In this document: positions 27,131-36,960 of the stretch, in pieces
Layout of the letters: every line of letters starts with the position of its first letter
How positions within the stretch are numbered: position 1 is the first letter of the stretch
Assembly: GCA_965240325.2 (NCBI GenBank)
Contig: OZ251227.1
Span: 2,170,001-2,234,000 of the forward strand
DNA from: Rebecca billardiae RCC1528
Taxonomy: Eukaryota; Haptophyta
Length of the DNA: 64,000 bases
Direction of reading: 5' to 3'
The notes under the pieces: model-generated
Databases searched by the model: none
The model's input: only the letters and a program-made list of their open reading frames with translations
What the model was told of the DNA's origin: nothing
Position numbers and translations under genes: made by a program

Positions 27131-29425
27131 TTATCGGTTGAACTCGTCCGCGATCTCCTTCCAGAAATCTTGCACCTTGGCATCGAGATTCTTCCACTGG
27201 CCTGCGGCGAACGTGAAGCACTGGTCGCCCTGCATGCCACTGTTTTGCAGGCGGCGAATCTCGTGCGACACGTAGACGTTGTATCCGCTCAGCGCTTTTG
27301 GCTGTGCTTTGTTCGCCTCGTCTGCTGCCTGCTGATGGCGCTTCTTCTCTGCTGCACTGAGCATAGACCATTGGTTGGAAGCCCACTCGAGCGCTTGGGA
27401 AGAGGACATCCCGCGGTCGCAGAGGGCGCCCACCGCCTCAGAGACGTGCATGTTGTACGCACTCCACTTCTTCTTGGCCTTCGTCTGCGCCTTGGGCGGC
27501 ATGGCGGAGCTCGCGGCCGCGCGCGCGCTCGCGGCTGCGCCCGAGGGCGCGCTCGTCTCGAGCTTCAGCACCTTCGCCGGCATGGTGGAGCTCGCAGCTG
27601 CACGCGCTCTCGCGGCTGCGCCCGAGGGCGCGCTCGTCTCGAGCTTCCGCACCTTCGCCGGCATGGTGGAGCTCGCGGCCGCGCGCGCTCTCGCGGCTAC
27701 GCCCGAGGGCGCGCTCGTCTCGAGCTTCCGCACCTTCGCCGGCATGGCGGAGCTCGCAGCTGCACGCGCTCTCGCGGCTGCGCCCGAGGGCGCGCTCGTG
27801 AAGACGACGAGAGGCTGGCGCAGCACGTCGCGCACGAGCTCGCGCGCGATCCAGGCGCACTCGTCCAGGGAGCACTCGGCGGGAGCGGCGAGGCGCGCCT
27901 GCTCCACCACCTCCTCGCAATCCAGCGTGAGCATGACGGCCCACAGCACCGGCTCGCCGCCGAGCGTGGGCGGCTGCGCGCTCTGCAGAGCCGCGAGGAG
28001 CGCGAACGCGGCGTCGCGCCGCAGCAGCAGCAGGTTGAGCACGCAGCCCGCCCTGCTCCCGATCGCCTTGAGCGTGATGCGCGTGCGCTTCTCGCTGCGG
28101 TGCGCCTCGGCAAGGCGATGCGCCTCGTCCACCTCCTGCTGCGGGTGGTGCTCCGCCAACTCGCCATCGCGCTTGTACACAAAGTAGACGTGCCGGTGTT
28201 TCATCGCCGCATCCAGCGCCGTCACCAGCGCCGCGCGGGCCTTGTCGGCAGCGTCAGCGTAGACGCTTTCGTCGAAGTGGCCCTTCTTCACCAAGGCAAG
28301 GACGCAGGTGTCCTTGAGCGCGTCAAGCGCGTCGCACAGCAGATCGCTGCGCAGGCCGTCGTCGTCCCCAAAGTCGAAGTGGCGGTTGAACTCGCTCCGC
28401 ATCGATTGCGCCAGACCGGGGTACTGTGGCGGCTGGCCATCCTTCGCGCGCGACTGCTCCGTCAGGTACTCGCAGTACTTCTTTGCTGCATTCACGAATA
28501 TCTTCTTGACTTTGTCGCGGAATTTCTGGGGCGCTGCGCAGCGGCCGCTCGGCGCGGCGGTGGCGCCGCTCGGCGCCGCGGCGGCGCCGCTCGGCGCGGC
28601 GGTGATCACCGCGCCGCCACCGCCGGTGCCGCTTGGCGCCGCGGCGCCGCCGCCCGGCGCCGCGGCGCCGCCGCTCGGCGCCGCGGCGGCGCCACTCGGC
28701 GGCGCGGTGATCACCGCGCCGCCACCGGCGCGGCTGCTCGGCGGCGCGACGGTGCCGCTCGGCGGCGCGGCGGCGCAACTCGGCGGCACTACCATCGCCG
28801 CGCCGCCACCTGCACTGCTGGGACCGGCCGCACCGCCCGTGCTCAAAGCGGGCTCGGGAGCTGCCGAGACGCGGGCGCAGTCGCCGGCCGGCCCCGGAGC
28901 GGCCGGTGGATGCACCGCTATCGGCGCAGGCGGCCGCGCCTGTGCTGGATCAAGCGGCGCCAGGGCGGGCACGACTCGATCGGTGCGGACCGGTTGTACC
29001 AGGACTTGCTGCTCAAGCCGTCGGAATTTGTGCGCCAGCTGCTGGTTCTGCGCATGCTGATGCCACTCGATGAGCTGCAGTCGTAGCGATGAATCGATAC
29101 GCTTCTCGACGTACTCATCGACGAGGCGCATCACCTCATGCTGTTGCTCGGGCATCCATTCGATCGTATCCGGCCGGAGGATCGAGACCAAGCCCGCGAA
29201 ACGACGCGCCGACGTCGAAGTCGGCGCATCCGGCACTTTCGGTACGGGCCCGTCGGCTTGCGCCGCGCCTCCGTGAGGAGGGGGAGCTCCTTCTCCTCCC
29301 GTCACCTGGTCCAAGTCGTTGAGGAACGAGTCCCACAAGTCGTCCATCTGGTTCACGCATTGGTACTGCTCGAACAAGTCCATCTCCTGCCCAGCCGGAC
29401 TGTTGTCGACTTCGGGGCGGCTCAT
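27131..29425 (-). CDS. Large protein with two C-terminal HMG-box-like domains
   Basis: The ATG at 29425 (MSRPEVDNSPAG) gives 764 aa; a longer in-frame start at 29608 adds low-complexity sequence and would run over the neighbour's start. Order: acidic/helical N-terminus; long APPSG-type low-complexity tract; a helical, mostly uncharacterised region of about 270 residues; four 27-residue repeats ending MPAKVRKLE; then two HMG/YABBY-like boxes at about 651-708 (KKWSAYNMHVSEAVGAL start) and 710-763 (PKALSGYNVYVSHEIRRL start). Such boxes bind DNA, so a chromatin role is inferred. A paralogue lies at 36961-37461. The TAA at 27131 stops this copy where the paralogue continues with a basic tail; the tail is still recognisable downstream in two frames. 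The start is 171 bp from the divergent enkurin gene. Confidence 0.75.
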   Translation of the reverse strand: MSRPEVDNSPAGQEMDLFEQYQCVNQMDDLWDSFLNDLDQVTGGEGAPPPHGGAAQADGPVPKVPDAPTSTSARRFAGLVSILRPDTIEWMPEQQHEVMRLVDEYVEKRIDSSLRLQLIEWHQHAQNQQLAHKFRRLEQQVLVQPVRTDRVVPALAPLDPAQARPPAPIAVHPPAAPGPAGDCARVSAAPEPALSTGGAAGPSSAGGGAAMVVPPSCAAAPPSGTVAPPSSRAGGGAVITAPPSGAAAAPSGGAAAPGGGAAAPSGTGGGGAVITAAPSGAAAAPSGATAAPSGRCAAPQKFRDKVKKIFVNAAKKYCEYLTEQSRAKDGQPPQYPGLAQSMRSEFNRHFDFGDDDGLRSDLLCDALDALKDTCVLALVKKGHFDESVYADAADKARAALVTALDAAMKHRHVYFVYKRDGELAEHHPQQEVDEAHRLAEAHRSEKRTRITLKAIGSRAGCVLNLLLLRRDAAFALLAALQSAQPPTLGGEPVLWAVMLTLDCEEVVEQARLAAPAECSLDECAWIARELVRDVLRQPLVVFTSAPSGAAARARAAASSAMPAKVRKLETSAPSGVAARARAAASSTMPAKVRKLETSAPSGAAARARAAASSTMPAKVLKLETSAPSGAAASARAAASSAMPPKAQTKAKKKWSAYNMHVSEAVGALCDRGMSSSQALEWASNQWSMLSAAEKKRHQQAADEANKAQPKALSGYNVYVSHEIRRLQNSGMQGDQCFTFAAGQWKNLDAKVQDFWKEIADEFNR

Positions 29426-29596
29426 CTCGCGATGCCGGAGGTGGACAGGTGGTGCGCATTCGACGTCAAGATTCACGAGAATCGTCGTCGAATAAAGCAG
29501 GAAAAGGATCCGGTCCGGTTGCGCGGCGGGCGCGCGCCGAGCGGCCGCACAACGGCTCCCGCCTGGCGCAGCGCTCGGCAGTTCAAGCGCTTGGGG

Positions 29597-30888
29597 ATGG
29601 CCTCGCAAGCTGCACTCGACGCGCTGATTCGGCAGCAGAACGAGGCGGTGCTGGGTGGGGAGGACGTCGGGCGCGTGCTAGCGGCTTACGAGGCGCGCAA
29701 GCACAGTGGCCAGCGTCAGCCCACGCGGCCTCGGCAGCCGCCGCCGGCCCCAGCTGCCCGTGCGCAGCCCGCGGAGAGCATTCAGGCGCTCAGCGCGGGG
29801 ATGCACGCCGCCCACATCGCGCCGCCGCGCGCCAGCGGGCCGCCGATGGCACAGCCGCCGGCGGCGGTGGCCTCGCATGCGCCCAACGTGTATACACACC
29901 ACCCGGGGCAGCAGCTCGCCCCCCCTCCGAGCTCGATGATGCGGCAGCATGCGCCGCAGCACCCGCCACAGCACGCGATGCGCGCGCACGCGCCGCCGCC
30001 GCCCGAGTCAGTCGATGCGGTGAGCCGAGCCGGGGGCGGGCCCGCGGGCCCCGCGAGCGCGGCGTCGCGGATGGCCGCGCAGGCTCGCACGCGCAAGGAG
30101 CCGAGCGGCGGCGGCTCCGCCTACGTCTCCACGCAGATGGAGAGCTTGCTGCAGCCGGTGCGAAACGAGCGCGAGGCGCTCAAGCGCGCCGGGCTGCAGC
30201 CGCACAACTACCACCACGACAACGTGCAGAAGATCCGCGAGAAGCAGCACGCCGTGCAGACGCGCAAGCAGGCGGAGGACATGGAGAGCCACCGGCAGGA
30301 GGAGGCCCGCCGGCGCGCGCGGCAGCAGGCGATGAGCACCGCCTCGAAAGTGGAGCAGCGGCCGGGGGCGGCCGCGGCCAAGCCCGCGCCGCCCGCGACC
30401 GTGCAGCGGCACGGCTCGTACGGCAAAGTGCCCAAGTACCTCGCCGAGCGCAAGGCCGTCCGCGAGGAGGAGGAGCAGCTTGCACGCGCGGAGGCCGAGC
30501 GGCAAGCCAGCTGCCCGCCAGGTGCGCGCGCGCGGGCGGACGCGTCCCCGCGCCCGCCGCTGCCCCCGGGCGTCCCCGGCTGGCGCGTGCGCGGCCGCGC
30601 GCGCGCCTCACTCACCTGCGGTGCGCGCGCGCCATGACCCGTCGTCCGGCGGACGTTCCGTGCGCCGCAGGCACGCGGCTGGTCACCGAGGAAGAGCGCG
30701 CGGCCGTGCTCTCCACGATCGCCACGCGAGAGGCCGAGCTGCGCAAGGAGCTCAACTCGATGCCGTTCGTCACCAAGACGGTCTCGCACGCCAACCGCAA
30801 GAAGGCGCTCGAGGATCGGCTCGAGGAGATCGAGCAGGCGCGCGCGCAGTACTCCAAGCTGCGCGTGTACGTCGCCCTCGACTCGTGA
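29597..30888 (+). CDS. Enkurin-domain protein (ciliary/flagellar)
   Basis: Exons are 29597-30521 and 30671-30888 (380 aa); the intron 30522-30670 (149 nt, gtgcgc...ccgcag) is phase 1 and splicing restores CPPGTRLVTEEERAAVL. After a Pro/Ala/His-rich linker (40-170) comes a helical region (QPHNYHHDNVQKIREKQ, 202-217), the enkurin landmark YGKVPKYLAERK (275-286), and the enkurin C-terminal helices GTRLVTEEER to LRVYV. Enkurins are microtubule inner proteins or adaptors in cilia and flagella, so the organism is expected to have flagella at some stage. ATG 29597 (MASQAALDALIRQQ) is the first plausible start; the frame upstream overlaps the HMG-type gene. Confidence 0.88.
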
Positions 30889-31245
30889 AGCGCGCGTCCG
30901 CGCGTGCGCCTGCGCCTTGCGCGTGCTCGGTGGCGGGCTTAAAGCTCCGACGCAGTCGGCAGACTGAGACAGGCGTTTTACTCGGCCAAGCCGTGTATTC
31001 ATTTAGTATTCGGCAATCGGCATGGCCGTGAACACCGTCACTGAACACTGCCAACCGCCTGTGACTGACTCTGTCTGACTCTGTGACGACCCGGGCGCGG
31101 CCGGTGGCGGGCGCCCCGCGGTGTCGCGGGTGTCGTAGCCTAAGCCTGGCAAAGTTGGGCGGCATAATTAGACTGCGTATCGTGCAAATGCTGATGCGTA
31201 GGAAATATTATTTAAAAAGAACAACGATGTGGATAAGTAAGCGCA
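30889..31245. other. Intergenic, no feature seen
   Basis: The gap between enkurin and the SDR gene turns AT-richer after 31150, consistent with a promoter for the SDR gene. Confidence 0.4.
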
Positions 31246-32106
31246 ATGATGGCGTCCGGTGCCGGCATGCTGTCTCATCAGGCCGCGCTCATCACTGGCG
31301 CCGGCCGAGGCATCGGCGCGGCTGCTGCGCGCCTCTTCGCGCAGCACGGATGTGCCGTCGTCGTGAACGACGCCGACGCCGAAGCCGCAATCGCTGTCGC
31401 GCAGGAGATCACGGCGGCCGGCGGGCGTGCTGTGAGCTTTCCTGGCGATTGCACGACGGATGCGTTCGCAGCTGACGCGGTGGGGCACACCATCCAATCC
31501 TTCGGGAATATCAACCACCTCGTGAACAACGCGGGATTCACATGGGACTCCATGCTGCACCGGATGAGCGACGAGGCGTTTGACGCCGTCATCGCCTGCC
31601 ACGCACGTGCGCCGTTCAGGCTGATCCGCGCCGCAGGAGAGCACATGCGCACGGACGCAAAGCGCGAAATGGAGACGGTTGGGCGCCCTACGGAGCCGCG
31701 CACGATCACGAACGTCTCCTCCAGCTCTGGTCTGCATGGCAATGTCGGTCAGGCAAACTATGCGCTCGCCAAGGCGGGCATCATTGGCCTGAGCAAGACG
31801 GTTGCCAAGGAGTGGGGGCCACTCGGCATCCGCTGCAACGCCGTCGCATTTGGACTCATCGACACGCGCCTCACGCGCCCAGCTGGCGAGGGCGGGTCGG
31901 TGAGCGTGGGGGGCACGGAGGTGCCCCAGGGTCTGCCGCCTGCGAGCGTCGCAGCCTGGCAGACTGAGGCTGCGCAGCAGCAGTTGCCCCTGCGACGCGC
32001 TGGTAGTGCTGAGGAGGCGGCTGGTGGCATCCTCTTCCTGGCGTCGCCTCTTGCATCGTACGTGACCGGCCATGTGCTCGAGGTGACCGGCGGACTTGGT
32101 ATGTAG
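31246..32106 (+). CDS. Classical SDR oxidoreductase (3-oxoacyl-ACP reductase-like)
   Basis: Intronless, 286 aa. Cofactor motif TGAGRGIG at 17-24, NNAG at 94-97, a Ser-rich catalytic block (158-161) and Tyr172/Lys176 in the sequence NYALAKAG complete the Ser-Tyr-Lys set. The C-terminal GRAG-like switch is PLRRAGSAEE followed by LASPLASYVTGHVLEVTGG, the usual FabG-type ending. Asn-Asp after the second strand (VVVND) suggests NAD preference, weakly. A short insertion after residue 138 is unusual. There is no leader, so it is probably cytosolic. The family reduces 3-oxoacyl thioesters or related ketones; the substrate is unknown. ATG choice among 31246, 31249 and 31267 is open. Lack of an intron and clean bacterial-type length fit either an intronless gene or an old transfer. 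Confidence 0.9.
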   Translation: MMASGAGMLSHQAALITGAGRGIGAAAARLFAQHGCAVVVNDADAEAAIAVAQEITAAGGRAVSFPGDCTTDAFAADAVGHTIQSFGNINHLVNNAGFTWDSMLHRMSDEAFDAVIACHARAPFRLIRAAGEHMRTDAKREMETVGRPTEPRTITNVSSSSGLHGNVGQANYALAKAGIIGLSKTVAKEWGPLGIRCNAVAFGLIDTRLTRPAGEGGSVSVGGTEVPQGLPPASVAAWQTEAAQQQLPLRRAGSAEEAAGGILFLASPLASYVTGHVLEVTGGLGM

Positions 32107-32171
32107 GAGGCAGTGTATGAACGTCGAACGACGCAGTAATTATATAATATTAAATATCAGCAGGCGAATAA

Positions 32172-32465
32172 TGGCCCGCGGAGTGTAACAGCAGCAGGGC
32201 GGAGCGCGCAGCGTGGAGCCCGCTCCGCGGGCACGACTACAGTTTACTAAGAATAAGAGACGCACACAGCTCAGGCAGGCGAGATACAGTTTATTATTTG
32301 TTTTAACGAATGCGTAAGGCTCACGGTGGCAGGTTGCCGCGCCATCCTTCATCGCACGCTCTCAGTAACCACGTTTCAAAATAAAGATCTTTGATCAAGA
32401 AAAAAGGGACGGGGCGGTCGGGGGACGATTTTCAGGGCTGGAGGAGACCGAATTTCGAATTTTGA
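32172..32465 (+). repeat. Family A hairpin repeat, diverged copy 3
   Basis: It starts tggcccgcggagtgtaacag, shares agggcggagcgcgcagcgtg and, after about 150 bp of other sequence, the aaagatctttgatcaag palindrome and a gggggacgatttt stretch with copies 1 and 2. Confidence 0.6.
32239..32285 (+). repeat. Short dispersed repeat, copy a
   Basis: acagtttactaagaataaga then gacgcacacagctcaggcag and gcgagat. It matches 32682-32730 directly and 45870-45919 in inverse orientation. Confidence 0.8.
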
Positions 32466-32681
32466 GACCCCCTTTACTTTAGCATGCATTAGGCACGAAA
32501 CTTGGGCACGTCCGGCTTGTTTGTATTCAGAGGTGAATCAACGAAACCCACGCCCAAGTGTCCGAGCCTGGGTAATTGTGGGTAGACTCTCGAATATGGC
32601 CTCGCCGCCGCAAGAACGACTCTCACCAACTCCAATGGTGCGAGACATTTGCTCACCGTGCACACTGTCTTGGTTATCCAT

Positions 32682-32730
32682 ACAGTTTACTAAGAATAAG
32701 AGACGCCTGCACAGCTCAGGCAGGCGAGAT
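32682..32730 (+). repeat. Short dispersed repeat, copy b
   Basis: Same word order as copy a with a 2-nt difference in the middle (gacgcctgcacag). It is followed by cagtgacgccc, which resembles the flank of copy c (tgacgccc). Confidence 0.8.
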
Positions 32731-32776
32731 CAGTGACGCCCACCCTGGAGGGCGCAAGCCGCGTGCTCCTGCGCCC

Positions 32777-33612
32777 GCGGCAGCGGGCGCAGACACGGCA
32801 CGCGTGGTTGGTCGCATGCTAGACAGCACGTAGTACCCTCCCACGCCGCGCGCCGCGCTCGCCGGCGCCCTCGCCGTGCCTCAGGCCAGCCGCGCACGCG
32901 CGCCGCACCAATGGCCAGCCGTGGCCACGCGCCAGCTGTCGGCGCGCGCGCGGTGCGCGGTGCGGTCCGCGCGGGTCGGGCGCGCGCCCGGGGCGAGGCT
33001 CACGTATGATGGGCGCGCGCCATGCCGCCACGCGCTGCCGCACACGAGCTTGATCACGTTCCACGCGGCTGCTGAAAGGTGCTCGTCGAGCATTCCTCGG
33101 CCATCGGCATCAGAAATGAGCTTGGACAAGCGGCTGTGAGCGCATCAGTGCGAGGAATACGACGACTTGGGGACTCTTGTGCCATCATAGGATTCCAGTC
33201 GTGCACATATCAGTGGTCTGCGCGTGTCTATCGCGCTTTGCTGCCTTCCCATGATCGTCTCAACGTGAGCATTTTCAAACTAGCTTTGCAATGCACACTC
33301 GACAGCATGAAAACGCGGGCGCGCCGACCCATGCGGGCGTCAGCGCGGCGGCACGAGGCGGCATGGCGCGCGCCTATCATACGTGAGCCTCGCCCCGGGC
33401 GCGCGCCCGACCCGCGCCGACCGCACCGCGCACCGCGCGCGCGCCGGCGGCTGGCGCGTGGCCACGCGGCTGGATCTTGGTGCGGCGCGCGGGCGCGGGC
33501 TGGCCTGAGGCACGGCGAGGGCGCTGGCGAGCGCGGCGCGCGGCGTGGGAGGGTACTACGTGCTGTATAGCAGGCGACCAACCACGCGCGCCGTGTCCGC
33601 GCCCGCTGCCGC
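32777..33612. repeat. Long inverted repeat, arms about 255 bp
   Basis: The left arm 32777-33029 and right arm 33357-33612 are inverted copies with a few substitutions and small indels, separated by a 327-bp spacer of ordinary composition. Outer ends are gcggcagcgggcgc and its complement. The arms are GC-rich. Both encode the same peptide-like shadow in opposite directions, which is a by-product of the inversion. No target duplication is evident. Confidence 0.85.
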
Positions 33613-33667
33613 ATCCACACCCCGCCGCTCTGCGCGTGCCCGCAGAGCGGCCGGGCGCTAACCTTTA

Positions 33668-34468
33668 AGACTAATCAGGCATCTGGGTCAACCAGGTCCC
33701 CTGGCTGAGTCAGCTGCGCTGCCCATCTCAAATGGGCCTCAACGGCGCCGCTGACGTGGCTGTCAGCCAATCAACCATATCACTTATCCAACTGCTGATG
33801 ATCAGCATATGGAATAGAGATGAGCAGACCCTATGCCTTGCCTGCCGCCTTAAGCGGAGGCTTGCATGGGATTAGAGGGATGAGGCATTGCCAGGAACGG
33901 ACGGCCCCTCCGCCCGCATTCATCCTGCCGACCGGCGCTGCGCTGTCGGCAGCAGCCGCGCCGGCCGGGTGTGAGTGCGGGCGTACGCGATGCAGCTGCG
34001 ACTCGGAGCCGCCTGCTGATGCGCTTTCCCTTGCGGCGGCGAGTGCCGCCTCACCCGGAAGAACATCCGGTCCACTGTGAGTCTGTGCACTGCCGGACCG
34101 CGCACGGTCCGGGCACGATGCATGGTGTGCTGTGACCTCTGGTTGTTTGAGCCATCTTCTGATTAGTAAGCTGCCACCAGCCTTCGGTGTTTATCGCACC
34201 AGATTGGGCCCGTGACGAAACATGGCAGCGCCTCGGGACGCGTGGCCGGCGCTGGGGGGCGACACGCGTGGTGCTCGTTTGGCGTGGCGCGGCGTCGGAC
34301 CGGTCGCGCGCTTGGAAGATGGACGCACGTTCACGTTATTCGGGGACTCCCGCATCAGGTCTGTGCACGCGCGTCTCTCTCGCCGCCCGCGCGGGGCTCG
34401 CTTTCACCAGCCGCCCGTGCACCCGCCTCACAATCGAGCCGCTGTAACTCGTTATGGGCGGGAATGGG
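33668..34468. repeat. 801-bp tandem duplication, unit 1
   Basis: The unit starts agactaatcaggcatctggg and is repeated immediately at 34469-35269. I see one base difference (cccctggctg here, cccctgactg in unit 2). No credible gene is inside; short ORFs with no family are duplicated along with it. Confidence 0.95.
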
Positions 34469-35269
34469 AGACTAATCAGGCATCTGGGTCAACCAGGTCC
34501 CCTGACTGAGTCAGCTGCGCTGCCCATCTCAAATGGGCCTCAACGGCGCCGCTGACGTGGCTGTCAGCCAATCAACCATATCACTTATCCAACTGCTGAT
34601 GATCAGCATATGGAATAGAGATGAGCAGACCCTATGCCTTGCCTGCCGCCTTAAGCGGAGGCTTGCATGGGATTAGAGGGATGAGGCATTGCCAGGAACG
34701 GACGGCCCCTCCGCCCGCATTCATCCTGCCGACCGGCGCTGCGCTGTCGGCAGCAGCCGCGCCGGCCGGGTGTGAGTGCGGGCGTACGCGATGCAGCTGC
34801 GACTCGGAGCCGCCTGCTGATGCGCTTTCCCTTGCGGCGGCGAGTGCCGCCTCACCCGGAAGAACATCCGGTCCACTGTGAGTCTGTGCACTGCCGGACC
34901 GCGCACGGTCCGGGCACGATGCATGGTGTGCTGTGACCTCTGGTTGTTTGAGCCATCTTCTGATTAGTAAGCTGCCACCAGCCTTCGGTGTTTATCGCAC
35001 CAGATTGGGCCCGTGACGAAACATGGCAGCGCCTCGGGACGCGTGGCCGGCGCTGGGGGGCGACACGCGTGGTGCTCGTTTGGCGTGGCGCGGCGTCGGA
35101 CCGGTCGCGCGCTTGGAAGATGGACGCACGTTCACGTTATTCGGGGACTCCCGCATCAGGTCTGTGCACGCGCGTCTCTCTCGCCGCCCGCGCGGGGCTC
35201 GCTTTCACCAGCCGCCCGTGCACCCGCCTCACAATCGAGCCGCTGTAACTCGTTATGGGCGGGAATGGG
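34469..35269. repeat. 801-bp tandem duplication, unit 2
   Basis: A virtually exact copy of the preceding 801 bp. The very low divergence indicates a recent event or ongoing homogenisation (or an assembly effect). Confidence 0.95.
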
Positions 35270-36960
35270 CGGGCTCAGACGCATTCTGCGCGGTGGTCTA
35301 GTGGTATATGAGAAGGTTGGATGCGGCCGTTTTCTTGTACAGGCTTGTACACACTCACGCGCGTCCACTTGGCTACCAGTGCGCACTGCCTGTCACTGCC
35401 CGGTCGGTGCGCACGCGCTCTGACATCTCGGCTGGGGAGGGATCGGCATGCCGGTGTCACGACGAGCCCGGGCACACGGAACTAATCGTCTACTCCCAAG
35501 CCGCGCGCACCTGGCTGGAAGTGGCTGGCGAGCAAGTTGGAACCGAATGCAATCATGATGGCACTCTACGCTCTGCTCAGCCTTGTCAGTGCAAGCACGA
35601 CGGGAACGCCGTACGCGAGGCGAGGCGGCGCAATGAAGCGCGCCCCGATGGCGGAGAGCTCACCAACATGATCGAAGAGCCCGCCCGCACCCTCAGGCGT
35701 GGCCGCGGGGCGCGCGTCCGGGACCGCCTCAGGCCCCTGAGATTGCCCCGGCCGCTCTGCGAGCATGCATGGGTTCCCCATGCGCAGAACGGTAGCCGGT
35801 AAGGGTGTGTATCGGCCAGCCGCGAGGGCGCACGAGTTGATCGATACCCAACCTCCTCTCACTCGCGGCATTGGGAGTTCGCAGCCCTTACCGCCCTTGC
35901 TCGTTGGAACTTGAGCCAGGATGGATTACTTGAGCCCGCATTTTCCAGCGAAGTCGGTTAATACGGTGCCCCCGATCTCGGCGGGCCGGCGGGGCTGGCA
36001 CGCTCGGCACACGCTCCTGAGCGCTCGCTTCGCGGTGCGGCAGGCCTTCGGTAGACCAGACAGACATGCCGTGACCGCATTACCGGGCCATGCGCGCACC
36101 ACATCCGGCAGTGATCCGCGCTACGTCGGGCCTGCGCGCCGGACGACTGAGAGTGAGAGTCACTGCCGACCCACTGCATTATGCTGCCCCACATGCCCCC
36201 CGAGTCACCTTCAGAGGGCGTCGACAAGCGCAGAGCGGGCGCGCGGGAGTTCGACCAACTCGTGTACCTTCTTGCAAGCACCAGCGGCGAGGTCGCAAGC
36301 CGAACCTTGACCAGCCGCCGTGGAACTTGAGCTGGTCGGGCACCAAAACACCGCATGCAGCCCCGGATGAGTTAGCAGCGTAGTGCGAGGAGGAGGCGCG
36401 GTGCGCGTCCGCGGCCGGCGAGAGGCGTCCGGACCGTGCTGTTTTCGGCCGCGCCCGCGCGCTTCCCGCCGCCGCGGGCCCCGTGTACGCCCGTCGTCGC
36501 CCTCGCCGCGTGGGCGCCAAACCGGGCTCAAGTTCCAACGAGCGCTCCATAGTTGCAATTGATTCCTTTCGTTTGGTTGGCGGAATGAATCTGACTGGTG
36601 GTAATACCAGGAGACCAATCCGGTTTGGCCTAATGAGCCCGTGGCAGTTGATGAAACGATTATGCCCGCAATTAGAGGGTTGGTGGTGACTGAAACTATT
36701 ATTCGAAAACACAATTGGCGAAAGGAAACATTCGTCGATGAGATTTGACCCCCCTTGATGAGATATTGAATATGGGTACGTACGTTGATTTATCGGGTAC
36801 GTCCACCAATCGCGGCGCTGGCTGGATTTCATGTTTCGAGCTGATGCACCGCATCCGCGCATCTCGCACCCTCCGGACGGCGGAGCGTGACCTTTCGGCG
36901 CAATTCATCAACACTCAACTGCCGGCCCCGCCGCCGGGCACACCTGCTCTGTCCGCCGCC
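35270..36960. other. Intergenic; contains a 22-bp inverted repeat pair
   Basis: No gene is recognised. A 22-bp word (gctcgttggaacttgagccagg) split as an inverted pair at 35898-35919 and 36522-36543, with one mismatch, could bound a roughly 646-bp element. From 36540 to 36790 the sequence is AT-richer and may carry the promoter of the downstream HMG-type gene. Confidence 0.4.

Larger units (their letters stand above)
32107..32776. other. Intergenic repeat block
   Basis: Contains a diverged copy of the family A hairpin repeat (32172-32465) interrupted by unrelated sequence, and two copies of a 46-50 bp dispersed repeat (32239-32285 and 32682-32730). No gene is seen. Confidence 0.55.

Noticed and set aside
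26984-29086. Plus-strand 700-codon frame opposite the HMG-like gene
   Set aside because: An antisense artefact of the repeat-rich minus-strand gene; no family features.
33820-35248. Duplicated 86-codon ORFs in the 801-bp units
   Set aside because: Duplicated only because the DNA is; composition and lack of any motif do not support a gene.
35291-35320. tRNA box A-like word tggtctagtggta
   Set aside because: No box B, no acceptor stem and no anticodon arm can be folded from the surrounding bases.
36772-36960. Longer N-terminus for the short HMG-like gene
   Set aside because: No counterpart in the paralogue; ATG 36961 has a better context and starts where similarity starts, though the longer form is not excluded.
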